NCBI RefSeq assembly: GCF_000234665.1
Contig: NC_018331.1
Coordinates: forward strand, 124,001 to 188,000
Source: Leishmania mexicana MHOM/GT/2001/U1103
Lineage: Eukaryota > Euglenozoa > Kinetoplastea > Trypanosomatida > Trypanosomatidae
Direction: 5' to 3'
Length of the DNA: 64,000 nt
This document shows positions 34,451 to 45,600 of this stretch, piece by piece. Made by a program: the position numbers and the translations under genes. The first letter of the stretch is position 1. Every line of letters starts with the position of its first letter. The notes under the pieces are model-generated. The model was not told the origin of the DNA. It saw only the letters and a program-made list of their open reading frames with translations, and made no database searches.

Positions 34451-36700
34451 TCAACATACAACGACTCTTCCGCTGCCGCTCGTGTCGGTTTTCGCGCGTG
34501 CTTCTCTCCGTGCTGCACGTCGCTATCCCTGTCCGTGCTTGCACAGGGGAGTACGCCTGTGTACGTGCATGCACCTGCGTCGGCGTTTCGCGGTTCTACG
34601 CTCTTCACGCCTTTGTGGTTATCCGGCGCCTGTGTTTCTCTGTCCGCGCATCGCCTTTCATTCCCTTCCCCGTGTCCCTTCATTGACTTCGCCGTTTTCA
34701 GTTTCGCTGCTCGTTTTCTCTGCAGTGTCTGTGAACCTGCCACGCACCTGTTCGCGCTTCACGACGCCAAAGAAGATGACCAGCATGACATACTCGCACA
34801 TTCAGGCAGAACAACAACAGAAAAAGAAGAACAGACACGCATCACCTCCACAAGGATATGCGGCCCACCAGTCGACACCGGCTGCGGACCAAGACGGACG
34901 CAGCGCACTGTCGCCAGTGTTCATTTGCATCCGTGGTTTATGCGTCGTGGGAGACGAAAAGGGAATGGTGAAGGTAGCATGACATGCGAGCCGATGGAGC
35001 AGATTCCTTTCACTCCGACATGCCCTTGTCTGGGACCTCTGTTTACCGCAGCCGTCCTCTTCGTCTCCTCACGTTACGGTGGAGCACACCCACGGTGAAC
35101 AAAGAGCCAGCGGTGTTTTTGCACTGGTGGATGTTACCCGAAGAAAGCCAGGCAGCCTCCTGCTCCTGCTCTTTCTCCACCTCTCTGGCCGTGCTGAGTG
35201 GCGGTAACCGAGAGTGCCGGGGCGCGAATGATGTGGCCACCACACTCTACCTCAGCACTGATGTCCTCTCTGCACACGCATACCACACCTTCTCCCGCAC
35301 ACTGCCTCCCTTCCTCCTCTCTCTCTCGCACTCTCGTTGGGCACGCACCCACCCGCAGTCCGAGTCCCACCACTTTCTTTTCTTGCCGTTTCTCCTTTAC
35401 CTGTGCGCGTGTGTGCGTGGTGGGTTCTTCGATTGATTTATTCGAACTAGGGAGCACCCCCAACACCTCGTACCTCTCACTCGCCCTTCCTTCCCCCTCT
35501 CTCACTCCGCATTTGCGCGTCGGTGCTGTTGCGTTGAGGTGCACCTTGTGGCAAGCCCTTCCTCGACCCCCTCCCCCTCCAACCCACCCGTACGTGTGCA
35601 AGAGGCGCAACGCAGTGCCGCTCGAGAAAGCATACTGGACAAGGCACGTGTCGCCGAAGCAGTGCAGAAGTACTCTTCGAAAAAAAAGCGAAGGAAACAC
35701 ACAACTCAGACAGACGGAGGAAGAGCAGGCGGCGCGTCAAGCGAGGGTGGATTGAACTCTATTTTTTTTTGTTTCGGTTTGTGGTTCCGTGGCACTCGTG
35801 CTGTTCCCCTCAGCGTCTGTGTTGCCCACGGTCCACGCCCCCGCCTCCATATTCCTCGCCTGTCTCTCGCTTTCGCTCTCTCTCTGCTTTGCCGAAGCCC
35901 ATCAATACACAGCGCTCGCTTTTTTTGGTCACACGCATTCTCTCTCTCAACCTGCGCCGTGTCTGTACGCTGGACGACCCTCCCTCGCCCATTCATCTTC
36001 CGCGAAGGCAACGCCGCTCGTTTTTTTCTTTATCCTCCTCCCCCCATCCCTCACTCGGCAGTGCGCGTGTGCCTCCTTTCATAGTCTCTCTTTGTGTTGG
36101 TGCGGCTGTGGATTGCCCCCGTGAGCGGGTACGTGCGTGCCTCGGCGTGACTTGGCCACGGCTTCGAGTGCGCTCCAAGAGGTCACAGTTTTTCCCCTCA
36201 ACTGTCTCGCCTCTTTCGCCGTGCCACCTTTTCATCCTTCGCCGTCTTATCCCACACGACTTTCCCCACTGCCACACCACCCCCTCCCCGTCCCCTCCCC
36301 AACCTTCCCTTTTCTTCAGCTTGTTCGTTGGTTTCCGTTACATTGAGGCGCGACTGCTACGGTTGTCCTTATCTACGAAAGGACCCGCACACGGCGTTAC
36401 CAGACAAGTAACGGAGGAGCGCATTCGATTATTATTATTTTTTCTTTTGTTCCCTGTGTTGGGTCTCACGAAACGCAACCGTCGACACCACCGTGTGCAG
36501 CCTCTTGGCACGCCCCCTCCCTCCCGGTGTGGTTCCACTCTGAGCTTTCGCTTCTTTGGTCACTGATTTCGTCCCCTTCCGCTCTTGAACCCTCACCCCA
36601 CCCCACCTTCGACAGCTCTCTCTCTTCTGCAGTGTCTCTCGTGCCTCTCTACGTTTGTGCGGGTGTGTGCCTCAGCCGGTCCCTGTAGCCGAGGTGCGCC

Positions 36701-39591
36701 ATGTCCGCCGAGGAAGTTCCGGACAGCAACAAGCTGTTCTCCGACGCCGTGTTCGACCGCGAGAACGCGCACATTGCCAGGGAATGGCAGCGCATTACGG
36801 AGGTGTACCCAGCTGGTGTGAACCAGCCGCTGCTGCCGGAAGCATTCTCGCGCGAGCAGTTCGGCCAGGGCAACCACTATGAATGCTTCATGATATCGGC
36901 ACTTGCAACGCTGATCCGCTTCCCGGATGTGATCCGCAACTGCTTTGTGACGAAGAAGGTGCGCCAGGATGGTCGCTACACGTTCCAGTTCTTCCGCGGA
37001 CAGGAGTGGGTGAGGGTCGAGATCGACGACCGCATCGCCATGGAAGAAGGTGAGGTGCTCTATGTTCGTTCCCCGACCGAGCACTGGTGGCCGCTGCTGC
37101 TGGAGAAGGCGTACGCGAAGTTCTACACCGCCTACGACCACCTCGAGGGCTGCACATTGCAGGAGACATTCCACGACCTGACAGGCAACCCGGTGCTGAA
37201 CATCCCCATGGACGCCAAGCTGGCCAAGGCTGCCGGTGCTGAGGTAACAGAGGGCTTCTACTGGCTCGACTTAGCGCAGCGCATCCAGTCTGGACAGTTC
37301 ATCGCCTCCGTACTCACCAAAGACATCGAGCTCGAGACCATGGGCCTGCAGCGCGAACAACAGTACGGCGTGCTCGAGATATTCTCGCTGACCGGCACCT
37401 CCTCCATCAACGACATTGTTATTCATATGCACAACCCCTTCGAGGATGAGGAGTACCTCTACAAGGGACCGCTGAACTCGAAGGATACAACCTGGGATGT
37501 GAAGCAGCGCGCCAAGCATGATGTCGACGACGAGCGCTCCATTTTCCTGCCGCTGAACACCTTTCTCAAGATCATGAACTCCCTTCAGTTGTGCTACATA
37601 GCCCCGGTGGAGGCGGACGCGACGTACTTCCACGACGAGTGGAAGGGTGAGTCGGCCGGCGGCAACCCGACGAGTGTGTCCTGGCGCAAGAACCCGCTCT
37701 ACTTCGTCCGCAACAGCGGCAGTACGGCGTTTGAGATCGTCGTTGTAATCAAGCAGGAGGACCAGCGTCGCTTCACTTCCCCTGATGAGATGACCAAGTA
37801 TCTCCAGTGTGGCATGGTGCTGATCCACTACTCCTATGCCAACCCGATCCCGACCTTCTGGGTGACCGGTAACAACCACAAGCCCATTCACAAGAGCCTC
37901 TTCCTCAACTCGCGCGAGGTGGCGAATGCCATGACGATTCCCCCCAACTCGTTGTGTTATCTCGTCCCCTCCTGCATGCACAAGGGCGCCGACGGCCCTT
38001 TCACCCTCGCCCTGTACCGCATGAAGGATGTCGATTACAGTGACTTGACGATCAACAAGCTGGCCATCCCCGGCATGAACTGGTCCAACTGCGCCACCAA
38101 GAACGTAGAGCTGTGTCAGAAGGAAAAGGACCGTGTTGACTTTTACGTTGATGAAGGGACAGATATCCACATCCTCATGCACCAAACAAAGCCCTACGTG
38201 AGCAAGTCCGGTGGCGACGCCATGACGGAGGACTACATGGGCATGTACCTCTACGACGACACGGACCGCAAGATAGCCGGCGTGCACGCTGCCACGAACT
38301 TCCGCGAGATCAGCATCATCCACCGCCTCCCCCGCAGCGGTCGCTATGCCATCTCCATCACGTGCCCGCGTGCGAAGGGCGAGGTGCCGGCGTACATCAC
38401 CATCGTTGGCTCGCACGCCTCGAACGTACGCATCGTCGACCCACCAGAGGATGCCACGATGTTCGACGATGAGGACATCATCGACGAAGGCGATGAGGCC
38501 GCCCTCGTGGAGAACCCGATCGACTACGTCCCCGTCGTATTCGATGTGGCGCACCACGGCGAGCAGGCCGAAAGCGATTCCCCGTTCGAGGACAAGCGCT
38601 TCTACGTGGACAACCGTGGCGCCACGAGCGAGCCGTGGGTGCACATTGGCGACCTTTACCCCGAAGGCAAGGCGAAACCGCTGCTGCCGGACGAGCTGAG
38701 TCGCGACCAGTTCGGACAGGGCGACCACTACGACTGCAGTACGCTGACGGCGTTCGCGGCACTGCTGGAACGCCACCCCGACGTGATCCGCAACTGCTTC
38801 ATCTCGAAGAAGCCGCGCAAGGACGGCCGCTACACGTTCCAGTTCCACCGCTACGGGCAGTGGATCAAGGTGGAGATCGACGACCGCATTCCGATGGTGC
38901 GACACGGTGTTCTGCCGCTCGCCGACGCACCACTGGTGGCCGCTGCTGCTGGAGAAGGCGTACGCGAAGTTCTACACGCTTTACCAAAACCTCGAGGATA
39001 TTTCGCAGGGCGAGGTCTTCCACGACTATACAGGTCGGCCGTGTGTCTCTGTCTCGACTGACCCGGCGGCGGCGAAGGTGAACATGTCCTACTTCGACGA
39101 CGTCCCCTACTGGAAGGAGCTGGCTAGCAAGTTGCCGGACTTGTGCACGACTGCGCTGGCGAGCGGCAAAGATGCGGAGCAGTACGGTTTGCTGACGGGA
39201 CGGTATTACGCCCTACTGGATATTGTACCGATCAGAGACGGGCAGCGGGTTTGTGACATGCTTGTGAAGATGTACAACCCGTATGAAGACTCGCCGTACA
39301 AGGGCCCCATGAACGCCAAAGACGGAGCGTGGACTAGAGAGCCACTGAGCAGGTTTCGACCCCGGAAGGATAGCCACGCTTTCTACATCCCTGCCAACAA
39401 CTTTGTTACAGGCTTTTCGGGGATGCAGATGGGCTACGTTGGTGGTCTTGCCGAGCCTCCTCGGTACTTCAACAGTGAGTGGGGCCCGAACACGAATGGT
39501 GGGGACACGTCCCTCGTATCGTGGCGCCAGAACCCATGTTCATTTTTTCAACCCGACGAAGACATGTGCAGCTTGGGCATGCTCATCAGCC
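36701..39591 (+). CDS. Giant calpain-like gene 2, N-terminal part: frameshifted by a 5-bp deletion and cut by an N gap
   Basis: It starts at ATG 36701. Module 1 has the calpain core with Cys62, Gln220 in place of the catalytic His, and Asn245, then a C2-like domain. Codon 733 (GTG, 38897-38899) is the last intact one: relative to two paralogous sites (20725 region and 40658-40662) the bases AAGGG are missing, and the shifted frame stops at 39059-39061. The correct frame resumes at once and continues module 2 (THHWWPLLLEKAYAKFY, then YYALLDIV with Arg at the His position, then YNPYEDSPYKGPM) up to the gap at 39592. The first module shares 346 identical bases with gene 1 (36810-37155 versus 18634-18979). 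Either this is a pseudogene or the deletion is a sequencing or assembly error. Whether it is the 5' part of the frame after the gap is unresolved. Confidence 0.8.
37934..39027 (+). repeat. Near-identical duplicated segment, left copy (partner at 39692-40790)
   Basis: The two copies match at an offset of 1758 bases (1763 after the deletion). I count four substitutions, three of them in the first ~70 bases, plus the 5-bp deletion. Identity stops sharply after CACGACT at 39027/40790. The copy begins exactly at the right edge of the N gap, so its true left end may lie inside the gap. Confidence 0.95.
38899..38900 (+). other. Frameshift site: 5 bases (AAGGG) absent
   Basis: The sequence reads CCGATGGTG then CGACACGG, where the near-identical copy at 40651-40670 and gene 1 near 20720-20740 read GTG AAGGG CGACACGG. 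The surrounding 1.1 kb otherwise differs from the copy by about four bases, so the missing five bases stand out as one discrete event. Confidence 0.9.
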
Positions 39592-39691
39592 NNNNNNNNN
39601 NNNNNNNNNNNNNNNNNNNNNNNNNNNNNNNNNNNNNNNNNNNNNNNNNNNNNNNNNNNNNNNNNNNNNNNNNNNNNNNNNNNNNNNNNNN
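39592..39691. other. Assembly gap (100 N) in the second calpain-like locus
   Basis: There are exactly 100 N. The left flank is in the middle of a module-2 C2-region (just after GMLIS); the right flank is the C2-region of a module-1 type (TIPPNSLCYLVP). The real distance is unknown. It could be about 60 codons within one gene, or the end of one gene plus a spacer plus the start of another. Confidence 0.95.
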
Positions 39692-42600
39692 ACGATTCCC
39701 CCCAACTCGTTGTGTTATCTCGTACCCTCCGGCATGCACAAGGGCGCAGACGGCCCTTTCACCCTCGCCCTGTACCGCATGAAGGATGTCGATTACAGTG
39801 ACTTGACGATCAACAAGCTGGCCATCCCCGGCATGAACTGGTCCAACTGCGCCACCAAGAACGTAGAGCTGTGTCAGAAGGAAAAGGACCGTGTTGACTT
39901 TTACGTTGATGAAGGGACAGATATCCACATCCTCATGCACCAAACAAAGCCCTACGTGAGCAAGTCCGGTGGCGACGCCATGACGGAGGACTACATGGGC
40001 ATGTACCTCTACGACGACACGGACCGCAAGATAGCCGGCGTGCACGCTGCCACGAACTTCCGCGAGATCAGCATCATCCACCGCCTCCCCCGCAGCGGTC
40101 GCTATGCCATCTCCATCACGTGCCCGCGTGCGAAGGGCGAGGAGCCGGCGTACATCACCATCGTTGGCTCGCACGCCTCGAACGTACGCATCGTCGACCC
40201 ACCAGAGGATGCCACGATGTTCGACGATGAGGACATCATCGACGAAGGCGATGAGGCCGCCCTCGTGGAGAACCCGATCGACTACGTCCCCGTCGTATTC
40301 GATGTGGCGCACCACGGCGAGCAGGCCGAAAGCGATTCCCCGTTCGAGGACAAGCGCTTCTACGTGGACAACCGTGGCGCCACGAGCGAGCCGTGGGTGC
40401 ACATTGGCGACCTTTACCCCGAAGGCAAGGCGAAACCGCTGCTGCCGGACGAGCTGAGTCGCGACCAGTTCGGACAGGGCGACCACTACGACTGCAGTAC
40501 GCTGACGGCGTTCGCGGCACTGCTGGAACGCCACCCCGACGTGATCCGCAACTGCTTCATCTCGAAGAAGCCGCGCAAGGACGGCCGCTACACGTTCCAG
40601 TTCCACCGCTACGGGCAGTGGATCAAGGTGGAGATCGACGACCGCATTCCGATGGTGAAGGGCGACACGGTGTTCTGCCGCTCGCCGACGCACCACTGGT
40701 GGCCGCTGCTGCTGGAGAAGGCGTACGCGAAGTTCTACACGCTTTACCAAAACCTCGAGGATATTTCGCAGGGCGAGGTCTTCCACGACTTTACTGGGTG
40801 CCCTGTTATCTTCATCCCCATGGAGGCAGACAAGGCCAAGGTGGTCAACTACGACATCAAGAGCGCGCAGTTCTGGCGCGACCTGAACAACGAGCTGGAT
40901 CAGACGGCGTTGGCTGCGTTGGCCTTGGGTGAACAGGCGGAGCATTACGGTCTGCACCACGAGGGCAGCTACGCTGTACTGGGCTTCATCGAGACACGGA
41001 ATGCCATCAACCTCACCCCTGAGGATATACTTGTGAAGCTGTACAACCCGTATGAAGACTCTCCGTACACGGGTCCGATGCACAGGGACGACTCGAACTG
41101 GTCGTCGGAGATGCGGTCGATCTGCAACCCAGCGCAGCGCAACGTGTTCTACATTCCTGCTGGTGTCTTCCTTGACGTGTTCGCGAATGTGCAGCAGGCC
41201 TACATCAAGGCACCACTGACCCCGTGCTACAACTTCAACAGTGAGTGGGGCGACATGACCAGCGGAGGCAATGTTTCGCTCGTCACATGGCGTGTAAATC
41301 CGCTCTACACGGTGCGGAACAAGACGGAGGAACCGGTGCAGATCATTGGCATGATTCGGCAGCCGGATCAGCGACACTTGCTGCATCGCCAGACAAATCA
41401 CGAGCTGAACTATATACAGTGTGCACTTGTCGTGGCAGAAAGCATCAGTGTGGAGCGCATCCCGACGTACCTGGTTACTGGGAACAACCACCGCCGCCTG
41501 CGCTCTGGCCTGTATTTGCACAACCGTGAGGTGACGGATGTGATGACGATCCCTGCCAACTCGCTGTGCTACATCATCCCCACCGGCATGCGGCGCGACA
41601 GGGGCAAGTTCATCTTCTCATACTGGTTCCTGCGCAAGGGCGACAAAGATAAGTTAGACATCGAGCGTCTCAACACGGACGTGGCACGCCAGCTACCGGC
41701 CATCGCACATCTGGATCTGGTGAACAGGGGCCATGGGCGCGTGGACATCCTCGTCGATGTGCCTACCGACCTCCACATCCTGCTGAAGCAAGAGAAGCCG
41801 TTCAAGCACGCGAGTGGCGGTGATGCGATCGCGCAGGACTTTCTCTCCATGTATCTCTATGACGCGAACGACAAGCGCATCAGCCCAAGCACGCAGGCGA
41901 CGAATAATCGCGAGATCGGCCTCGTGCAGCACGTGAGCAAGCCGGGGCGCTACGCCATTGGCGTGAACTGCACCTCTGGCACGGGAGAGGTGCCGTGCAA
42001 GGTGGAGGTTGTCGCGCAGGAGCGCGCGCACGTGCGTATCACCGAGGCCCCTGAGAACGCACGCGAGCTCGGCGAGCTGGACCTCTCCTTCCTCAACCCC
42101 GAGCCGGAGGGGGTGCCGCTGGCGGACCTCCCGCTTGAAGAGGACCTGAAGTTTCAGGAGCAGCTGGACGCGCTGAAGCGTCTCCATCACAAACCGCACA
42201 GGGACGAGGAGGAGATTCTGGCGCTCGAGCGAAAGATGAACGCCCGCGCGCACGAGCTAGCGAGGGCCTTGTTGGGCAAGGACAGGTGTAAGTACCTGAC
42301 TGGGCACGACATCGAGAAACTGGCGCCAATGTTGGAGAGTGACCCGGAGTACATGAACGCGGAGCGCGAGCGCCATAACCTCAAGAAGGACCCGCGCAAC
42401 GCCGGCAAGGTGCGCGCGGTCGAGGAGGAGCTGCGCGACCGTGCCGCTGCCCTGGCCGACACATCGGCCGGCATAGAGTTTGGCTTCATGGATCTCGAGT
42501 ACGAGGGTATCCCGCGGGACGACATTGAACTGCTGAACGACCCCGCCTTCGGGGAAATGGCGCAGGCGCGCGCTGGCCTGCTGAGCGACTCCGCCGCCAA

Positions 42601-45600
42601 CGCGCGCAAGATCAACGACATGGAGGACAAGATGCACGACCGCGCTACCGAGATGGCGAGGGACATGCACAAGAAGGAGCGCACTTACCTCGACCCCGAG
42701 CCAGAGGGTGTGCCGCTGGACCTGCTGCCGCTGAACGAGGACGAGGCGTTTAGCCGAATGGAGGACGAGCTGCGCGCTCTCAACCGCAAGCCGAAGCGCG
42801 ACGCGAAGGTGATCAGAGACCTGCAGAAAAAGCTCAACGACCGAACGCATGAGCTGGCTGGGGTGCTGAAGAGCGACGAGCGCGAGCTGTTCCTGGACCC
42901 CGTGCCGCTTGGTATTCCGGTGGCCGATCTCCCGCTCGACACCGACCCGGAGTTCCACTTGAAGGAGATTGAGCGTCTGCAGCTGCGGAAGGAGGACCCT
43001 CTGGGCAACCGCGACGACATCAAGGCACTCGAGGATGAACTGAATGACCGAGCTCGGGAGTTGGCGAAGGACCAGCAGGCGAATCAGCGCGCCTTCCTGG
43101 ACCAAGACCCATACGGTGTGCCGCTGGAGAAGCTGTGTCTGGATTACAACGACGACTTCCTGCGGAAGGAGAGCGAGCTGCGTGCGCTGCAGAAGAACCC
43201 ACGCCGCAGTGCCACGGCAATCAACGATCTGAAGGCCGACATGAGTGACATGGTGGACGCCCTGGCGGCCGCCGAGGCGGCGCGCGACCGCAACTTTCTC
43301 GACCCCGAAGTTGAAGGTCGCCTTGTGCACCTACTCCCGCTATTGGAAAACCCGGAGTTCAGGGAACTCGATACGAAGCGCCGCCGTCTGCTGAACCGTG
43401 GCGGCGACACGAGCAAGGTGCCGGATATGGAGGACCGTATGAACGATATTGCGCTCGAGATCGCGCACGACATGAACGTCGCCGAGCGACCAGACTACAT
43501 GGACACCGCGTATAAGGGTATCCAGGTGGAGGATCTGCCGTTGGACGAGGATCCGCTGTTTCATTCTTTGGAGGTGAAGCGGCAGCAGCAGAAGCAGGAC
43601 CCGCGCCGCAATGCGCGCGGCATCGCCGACACAGAGCAGGACCTAAATGACCGTGCGATGGAGCTAGCGGCGGAGAAGCTCAAGGGCGACCGCAACCATC
43701 TCGATCCCGAGCCGGAGGGCGTGCCACTGCGTCTCGTCCCGCTGGACAGCGATGCTGCCTTCGCCGAGATGGAGGCGCAGCGCGCGAAGCTGAAGAAGGA
43801 CCTGCGCCGCAACACGAAGCCGATCGCGGAAATTGAGAGCCTGCTGAACGACCGCGCGCACGAGCTCGCCAAGGCGCTAAAGGAAAAGGAGCGGCCCAAG
43901 TTCCTGGACGTCAGATTTAGCGGCATTCCGTACACGGAGCTCCCGCTGGACGTGGACCAGCCGTTTCGCGACATGGAGGTGCAGCGCCTGTTGTTGAAGG
44001 AGCAGCCGCATAAGAACGCCACGGCGATCCAGGATCTGGAGGAGGCGCTCAACGACCGTGCCGGTGAACTTGCCAAAGAGAAGCTCGCCAAAGAACGCGC
44101 CTTCCTCGACCCGTGCCCGCTCGGCATCCCGCTGGAGGAGCTGCCGCTGGACAGCACACCGGCCTTCATCGCTAAGGAAGAGCGACTGCGCTCCCTCAAT
44201 AAGGACCCTTACAAGAACACGACGGCGATCAAGGTGCTACAGAGTGAAATGGACGACATGGTGAACGCGCTGGCGGCTGAGGAGCTGGCACGGATGCGCG
44301 GTTTCCTTGACCCCGAGCCGGAGGGCCGCCTGGTGGAGAGCCTGCCGCTGAACGACGACCCGCAGTTCCACAAGCTGGAGGCGCAGTACCGTGATCTGAA
44401 AAAGAGCCCGAGGGCCAACCCGCAGGACGTGGCAGACTGCGAAGAGCTGATGAACGACCGGGCCCACGAGCTGGCCAAGGGCATGAACCGCAAGGAACGC
44501 CCCGGCTTCATGAATATGACGCCGAGGGGCGTGCCGCTCGAGGAGCTGCCACTCGACACGGACGATGAGTTCAGCAATCTGGAGGCGCAGCGCGCGCGCC
44601 TGATGCGGCAGCCCGCGAAGAACAGGAAGGCGATTGGCGAAATCGAGGACGCCCTCAACCTGCGCGCCGAGGAGCTGGCGCAGGAGAAAATTCAGGCTGA
44701 CCGCGCCTTCATGGACGAGGCGCCGCAGAACATCCCGCTCAAGTACATTCCGCTCGACAAGGACAAGGAGTTTCTTAGAATGGAGGCGCAGCGCATGGCG
44801 CTCCGTGCGCAGAACCAGAACTCGCGTGCGCTGAATCCGAAGGTGCGTGAGCTCGAGGACGCGATGAACCAGCACGCGAACGATATGGCCAAGGCGCTGA
44901 AGCAGCAGGTGCGCGCAAGCGTGCTGCCGCCGCGCGTTGGCGGCATTACGCGAGAGGCACTACAGCTTGACGACGATGTGCCGTTCACAGATTTGGAAGT
45001 GGCTCAGATCGCCGCCAACGGTGACGGCGACCTCGACAAAGGGCGCGACCTCGGCGACGCCATGCAGAAGCGCGCCGCCGATGTCGCGGCGAAGCTGCGT
45101 TGGGAGGAGCGTGCCAATCTCGGCAACCCGCTCGGCTTCTCGCCGGAGGACCTACCGCTGGAGAGGAGCCCCGAGTACCTGCAGAAGGAGTCAGAGCTGG
45201 TGGAGATGCGCGCGAACCCGAAGAAGAACGCGCAGACCATCAAGGACGCAGAGGAGGACCTGCACGCCTTGGTAATGGAAATGGCGAAGGAGAAGGCTGC
45301 TGAGGAGCGCGAGGATTACATCGACCCGGAGCCGGAGGGTCGCAAGCTGAACGACCTCGGTCTCGACGACGATCCGACGTTTGCCGGCATCGAGGAGCAG
45401 TACCGCAAGTCGAAAAAAGACCCTTACGCTGACCAGGACCGGCTGCGCGACCTGGAGCAGATGATGAACGACCGTGCGCACGACCTGGCCAAAACGAAGA
45501 ACGCGCGGGACCGGGACATGTACCTCGACAGAGCCCCGCGCAACGTGCCGATTGTAGAGCTGCCGCTCGACACGGATGAGGAGTTTGGTCGGTTAGAGGC

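Larger units (their letters stand above)
29696..36700 (+). other. 7-kb spacer between giant calpain-like genes 1 and 2
   Basis: No gene is supported on either strand. It contains T-runs (30101-30122, 30701-30708), pyrimidine tracts (30510-30580, 30770-30830, 35280-35340, 35850-35900, 36270-36320), a (TA)n run at 32667-32683 and an inverted repeat with 10-bp arms at 31103-31134. From about 33270 to 34430 the texture changes to balanced sequence without long tracts, and this part holds a possible degenerate retroposon. The last ~100 bases before 36701 have several pyrimidine-tract/AG pairs (for example CTCTCTCTCTTCTGCAG), so the acceptor of gene 2 cannot be chosen. Confidence 0.5.

Noticed and set aside
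34040..35098. Plus-strand frame of about 350 codons in the spacer between the giant genes
   Set aside because: It crosses the texture change and pyrimidine tracts, is rich in Cys/Arg/Ser of low-complexity origin, and matches no family I know.
25582..39691. Introns at the N gaps or at the frameshift to explain frame changes
   Set aside because: Kinetoplastids have almost no cis introns. The first frame change is explained by filler length (131 + 204n), and the second site is a plain 5-base loss relative to paralogues.
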